Source: Gluconobacter sp. P1C6_b (GTDB lineage Bacteria > Pseudomonadota > Alphaproteobacteria > Acetobacterales > Acetobacteraceae). Taken from it: 64,000 bases of DNA. Shown here piece after piece: positions 61,882 to 64,000 of the stretch. The stretch covers positions 62,001 through 126,000 of the forward strand of contig NZ_JACRVU010000008.1 in the NCBI RefSeq assembly GCF_018811945.1. Direction: 5' to 3'. The position numbers and the translations under genes are program-made. The notes under the pieces were generated by a model. It was not told the DNA's origin. It made no database searches and worked only from the letters and a program-made list of their open reading frames with translations. Numbering within the stretch: position 1 is the stretch's first letter; each line of letters opens with the position of its first letter.

Positions 61882-62712
61882 ATGCCGAATGCACCCCTTC
61901 GTACCGCCATTGAAGCTCTGTGGGAGCGTCGTGCGACGCTCAGCGCCCGTACGGAAGGCGAAGACCGCGATGTCGTGGAAAAAGTCCTGTCTGCGCTGGA
62001 CGCCGGGACGCTGCGTGTCGCCGAGCCGTTCGCAGATGGCTGGACTGTTCATGAATGGCTGAAGAAGGCGGTTCTGCTGTCGTTCCGTCTGAATGACAGC
62101 CGGGTCATGGAACGCGGTTGCGGTGGTGAGCCGGCATTCGACAAGGTTCCGCTGAAGTTCGATGGCTGGGACCAGTTCCGCTTTGCCGAGGCCGGTTTCC
62201 GTGCGGTTCCGGGTGCGATTGTGCGTCGCTCGGCGTTCATTGCGCCGAATGTGGTGCTGATGCCGAGTTTCGTGAATGTCGGCGCGCGCGTCGACAGCGG
62301 CACGATGATCGATACCTGGGCGACGGTCGGGTCCTGCGCCCAGATTGGCAAGAACTGCCATATCAGCGGTGGTGCGGGCATTGGTGGCGTTCTGGAGCCG
62401 CTGCAGGCTGCTCCGGTCATCATTGAAGACGACTGCTTCATCGGTGCACGTTCGGAAGTGGCCGAGGGCGTGATCGTCGAGAAGGGTTCTGTCCTGTCGA
62501 TGGGCGTGTTCCTGGGCGCCTCCACCAAGATCGTGGACCGTGCAACGGGCGAGATCTTCATGGGCCGTGTTCCGGCCTATTCTGTCGTCGTGCCGGGCAC
62601 GCTGCCGCCGAAGGAGCCGGGGCTGCCGTCGCTGGCCTGTGCGGTGATCGTCAAGCGTGTGGACGAGCGCACGCGCTCCAAGACCTCCATCAACGATCTC
62701 CTGCGCGACTGA
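61882..62712 (+). CDS. dapD: Tetrahydrodipicolinate N-succinyltransferase
   Basis: A 276-aa acyltransferase in the succinylase branch of lysine and diaminopimelate synthesis. The N-terminal helical part ([15 protein letters not shown]) is followed by a left-handed beta helix with hexapeptide repeats, including [20 protein letters not shown] (about 127-146) and [15 protein letters not shown]. Length is standard. It precedes dapE by four bases; the two enzymes act in the same pathway. Confidence 0.96.
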   Translation: MPNAPLRTAIEALWERRATLSARTEGEDRDVVEKVLSALDAGTLRVAEPFADGWTVHEWLKKAVLLSFRLNDSRVMERGCGGEPAFDKVPLKFDGWDQFRFAEAGFRAVPGAIVRRSAFIAPNVVLMPSFVNVGARVDSGTMIDTWATVGSCAQIGKNCHISGGAGIGGVLEPLQAAPVIIEDDCFIGARSEVAEGVIVEKGSVLSMGVFLGASTKIVDRATGEIFMGRVPAYSVVVPGTLPPKEPGLPSLACAVIVKRVDERTRSKTSINDLLRD

Positions 62713-62716
62713 TTCC

Positions 62717-63862
62717 GTGACGGAGTCAACCTTTCCGACAGATCCCGTGGCGCTGGCCCGGGACCTGCTGCGCTGCCAGTCGGTCACGCCGGCCGACGGA
62801 GGGGCTCAGGCGCTTCTGGCTGGTGTGCTGGAAGGGATGGGGTTCGAGACGTTCCATCTGCCTTTCGGGCCTGCTGACGCGCCGACGCCCAATCTTTATG
62901 CCCGGCTGGGGAAAGGGCATCCTGCGCTCTGCTTTGCAGGGCATACGGATGTCGTGCCGCCGGGCGAAGGCTGGGCGCATGATCCTTTTGCGGCGGTCAT
63001 TGAAGGTGACCGGCTTTATGGACGCGGGATTGCGGACATGAAGGGCGGGGTAGCCTGTTTTGTGGCGGCCGTTGCGCGGCGTCTGGAGCAGGGACCCCTC
63101 AAGGGTTCCGTCTCGCTGCTGATTACGGGAGACGAGGAAGGTCCGGCCCATTTCGGGACGAAGCCGGTCATTGAATGGCTGGCGGAGCGGGGTGAACTGC
63201 CGGATTTCTGCGTTCTGGGTGAGCCTACCAACCCTCAGGCTCTGGGTGATGTCATTAAGATCGGTCGTCGTGGCAGCATGAATGCTGTCGTGACCGTGCG
63301 GGGGACGCAGGGGCATGTGGCCTATCCGCATCTGGCGGATAATCCGGTCCATCGTCTTCTGGCCGTGTTTTCCGAACTGACGGCACGGGAGCTGGATGCG
63401 GGGAGCGAGTGGTTCGATCCGTCGTCCCTTCAGGTCACGAGCATCGATGTCGGAAATGGGGCGACCAATATCATTCCGGGAAGCGCTGTCGGCCGGCTGA
63501 ATATCCGGTTCAATGATCTGCATACTGGTGCCGCTCTGACGGCGTGGATCGAGGACGTGGTGCAGCGTCACGCCCCCCACGCGGACGTGCAGGTGTCCAT
63601 CAGCGGAGAAGCATTCCTGACGCAGCCGGGGGATGCGGTAACGTGTCTGTCCGAGGCCGTACGCGGTGTCACGGGACGGACGCCCCGGCTCGATACCGGC
63701 GGCGGGACGTCGGATGCGCGCTTTATTTCGCAATACTGCGAGGTGGCGGAGTTCGGGCTTGTCGGCGCGACCATGCACAAGCGTGACGAAAACGTGGAGC
63801 TTGGGACGCTGGAGGATCTGACACGGATTTATCTCGCGTTCATGGAAGGATATGGACTGTGA
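62717..63862 (+). CDS. dapE: Succinyl-diaminopimelate desuccinylase
   Basis: A 381-aa M20 zinc hydrolase releasing diaminopimelate for peptidoglycan and lysine. The metal site residues are in FAGHTDVVPPGEGW, GRGIADMKGGVA and TGDEEGPA, with GEPTN and the final His in ATMHKRDENVEL. The GTG at 62717, four bases after dapD, gives the normal N-terminus; an in-frame GTG at 62657 lies inside dapD. No clear ribosome site, so coupling to dapD is likely. Confidence 0.95.
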   Translation: MTESTFPTDPVALARDLLRCQSVTPADGGAQALLAGVLEGMGFETFHLPFGPADAPTPNLYARLGKGHPALCFAGHTDVVPPGEGWAHDPFAAVIEGDRLYGRGIADMKGGVACFVAAVARRLEQGPLKGSVSLLITGDEEGPAHFGTKPVIEWLAERGELPDFCVLGEPTNPQALGDVIKIGRRGSMNAVVTVRGTQGHVAYPHLADNPVHRLLAVFSELTARELDAGSEWFDPSSLQVTSIDVGNGATNIIPGSAVGRLNIRFNDLHTGAALTAWIEDVVQRHAPHADVQVSISGEAFLTQPGDAVTCLSEAVRGVTGRTPRLDTGGGTSDARFISQYCEVAEFGLVGATMHKRDENVELGTLEDLTRIYLAFMEGYGL

Positions 63863-64000
63863 GTTCCGGACGGCCGGGTCCGTTCCCTCCCACCGGGAAC
63901 ATGGCCATTCCGCTGGGCGTGTGGCTGCTGGGGCGGGGGCGGTCCGAAGGAATCAACTGTTTCGCCCCCGGAGCAGGAGCCCTGTTCGCGGCTCTGGCAC
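63859..64000 (+). CDS. Unidentified gene, 5' end only (partial)
   Basis: A frame opening with GTG, which overlaps the dapE stop as GTGA, runs to the window edge (47 codons). The visible peptide is Gly/Pro-rich and then mildly hydrophobic (MAIPLGVWLLGRGRSEG). Too little is present for a family call. An ATG at 63901 is another possible start. Confidence 0.45.
   Translation, partial: MSSGRPGPFPPTGNMAIPLGVWLLGRGRSEGINCFAPGAGALFAALA

Overview
The window reads as a chromosomal core segment of an alphaproteobacterium, most likely an acetic acid bacterium (Acetobacteraceae, Gluconobacter-like). This rests on the high G+C (about 60% by eye, not computed), the fused shikimate kinase/3-dehydroquinate synthase, the rpoZ-rel-acpS-lepB-rnc-era and pyrH-frr-uppS-cdsA-dxr-rseP-bamA-skp-lpxD-fabZ-lpxA-lpxI gene orders, and LpxI in place of LpxH. 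I see no prophage, insertion sequence, integron, CRISPR array, tRNA or rRNA. Gene density is very high, and many operon junctions are ATGA or GTGA overlaps.

Layout. 0-7 kb: end of gltX; a leftward operon cysS-trmJ-Kir channel-aldose epimerase; a MATE and an MFS exporter converging with overlapping 3' ends; a BON-LysM (Kbp/YgaU-like) gene. 7-14 kb: rpsD behind a long structured leader, a small secreted protein, prfC, a leftward Nudix-mtnK pair, and a secreted EEP hydrolase behind carbonic anhydrase. 14-24 kb: alaS, gtrA, an OmpA-family porin with its own promoter and 5'-UTR hairpin, the aroK-aroB fusion, a Pro/Ala-rich anchored protein, xerD and accA. 23-36 kb is the most accessory-like part: a CinA N-domain protein, an SMP-30 lactonase, a Rieske oxygenase coupled to a GNAT-Nudix fusion, a TonB-dependent receptor, a leftward trio (DUF815 ATPase, DUF6624-like secreted protein, membrane protein), yajC without secDF, sodB, a 3-hydroxyisobutyrate dehydrogenase-like enzyme, msrPQ, and a UDG-like protein coupled to a NYN nuclease. 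37-55.6 kb: the two large housekeeping operons for the stringent response, RNA maturation, isoprenoid and phospholipid synthesis, outer-membrane assembly and lipid A, ending with lpxI-gloA. 55.6-64 kb: a stand-alone histidine-kinase-like H-box protein opposite the rpmH promoter, then rpmH-rnpA-yidD-yidC-engB-argB, a PAS/degenerate-GGDEF protein on the other strand, and dapD-dapE plus a cut-off gene.

How it fits together: from 37 kb onward most genes build the envelope (UppS, CdsA, Dxr, RseP, BamA, Skp, LpxD/A/I, FabZ, YidC/YidD) or handle RNA and translation. The oddest features are rnpA, whose conserved N-terminus has no ATG, GTG or TTG start upstream of it; the minimal H-box protein; the DUF815/DUF6624/membrane trio; the UDG-like/NYN pair; and a GGDEF domain with a destroyed active site. 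I did not find a clear new defence or biosynthetic system. The best candidates for undescribed biology are listed as findings with modest scores.
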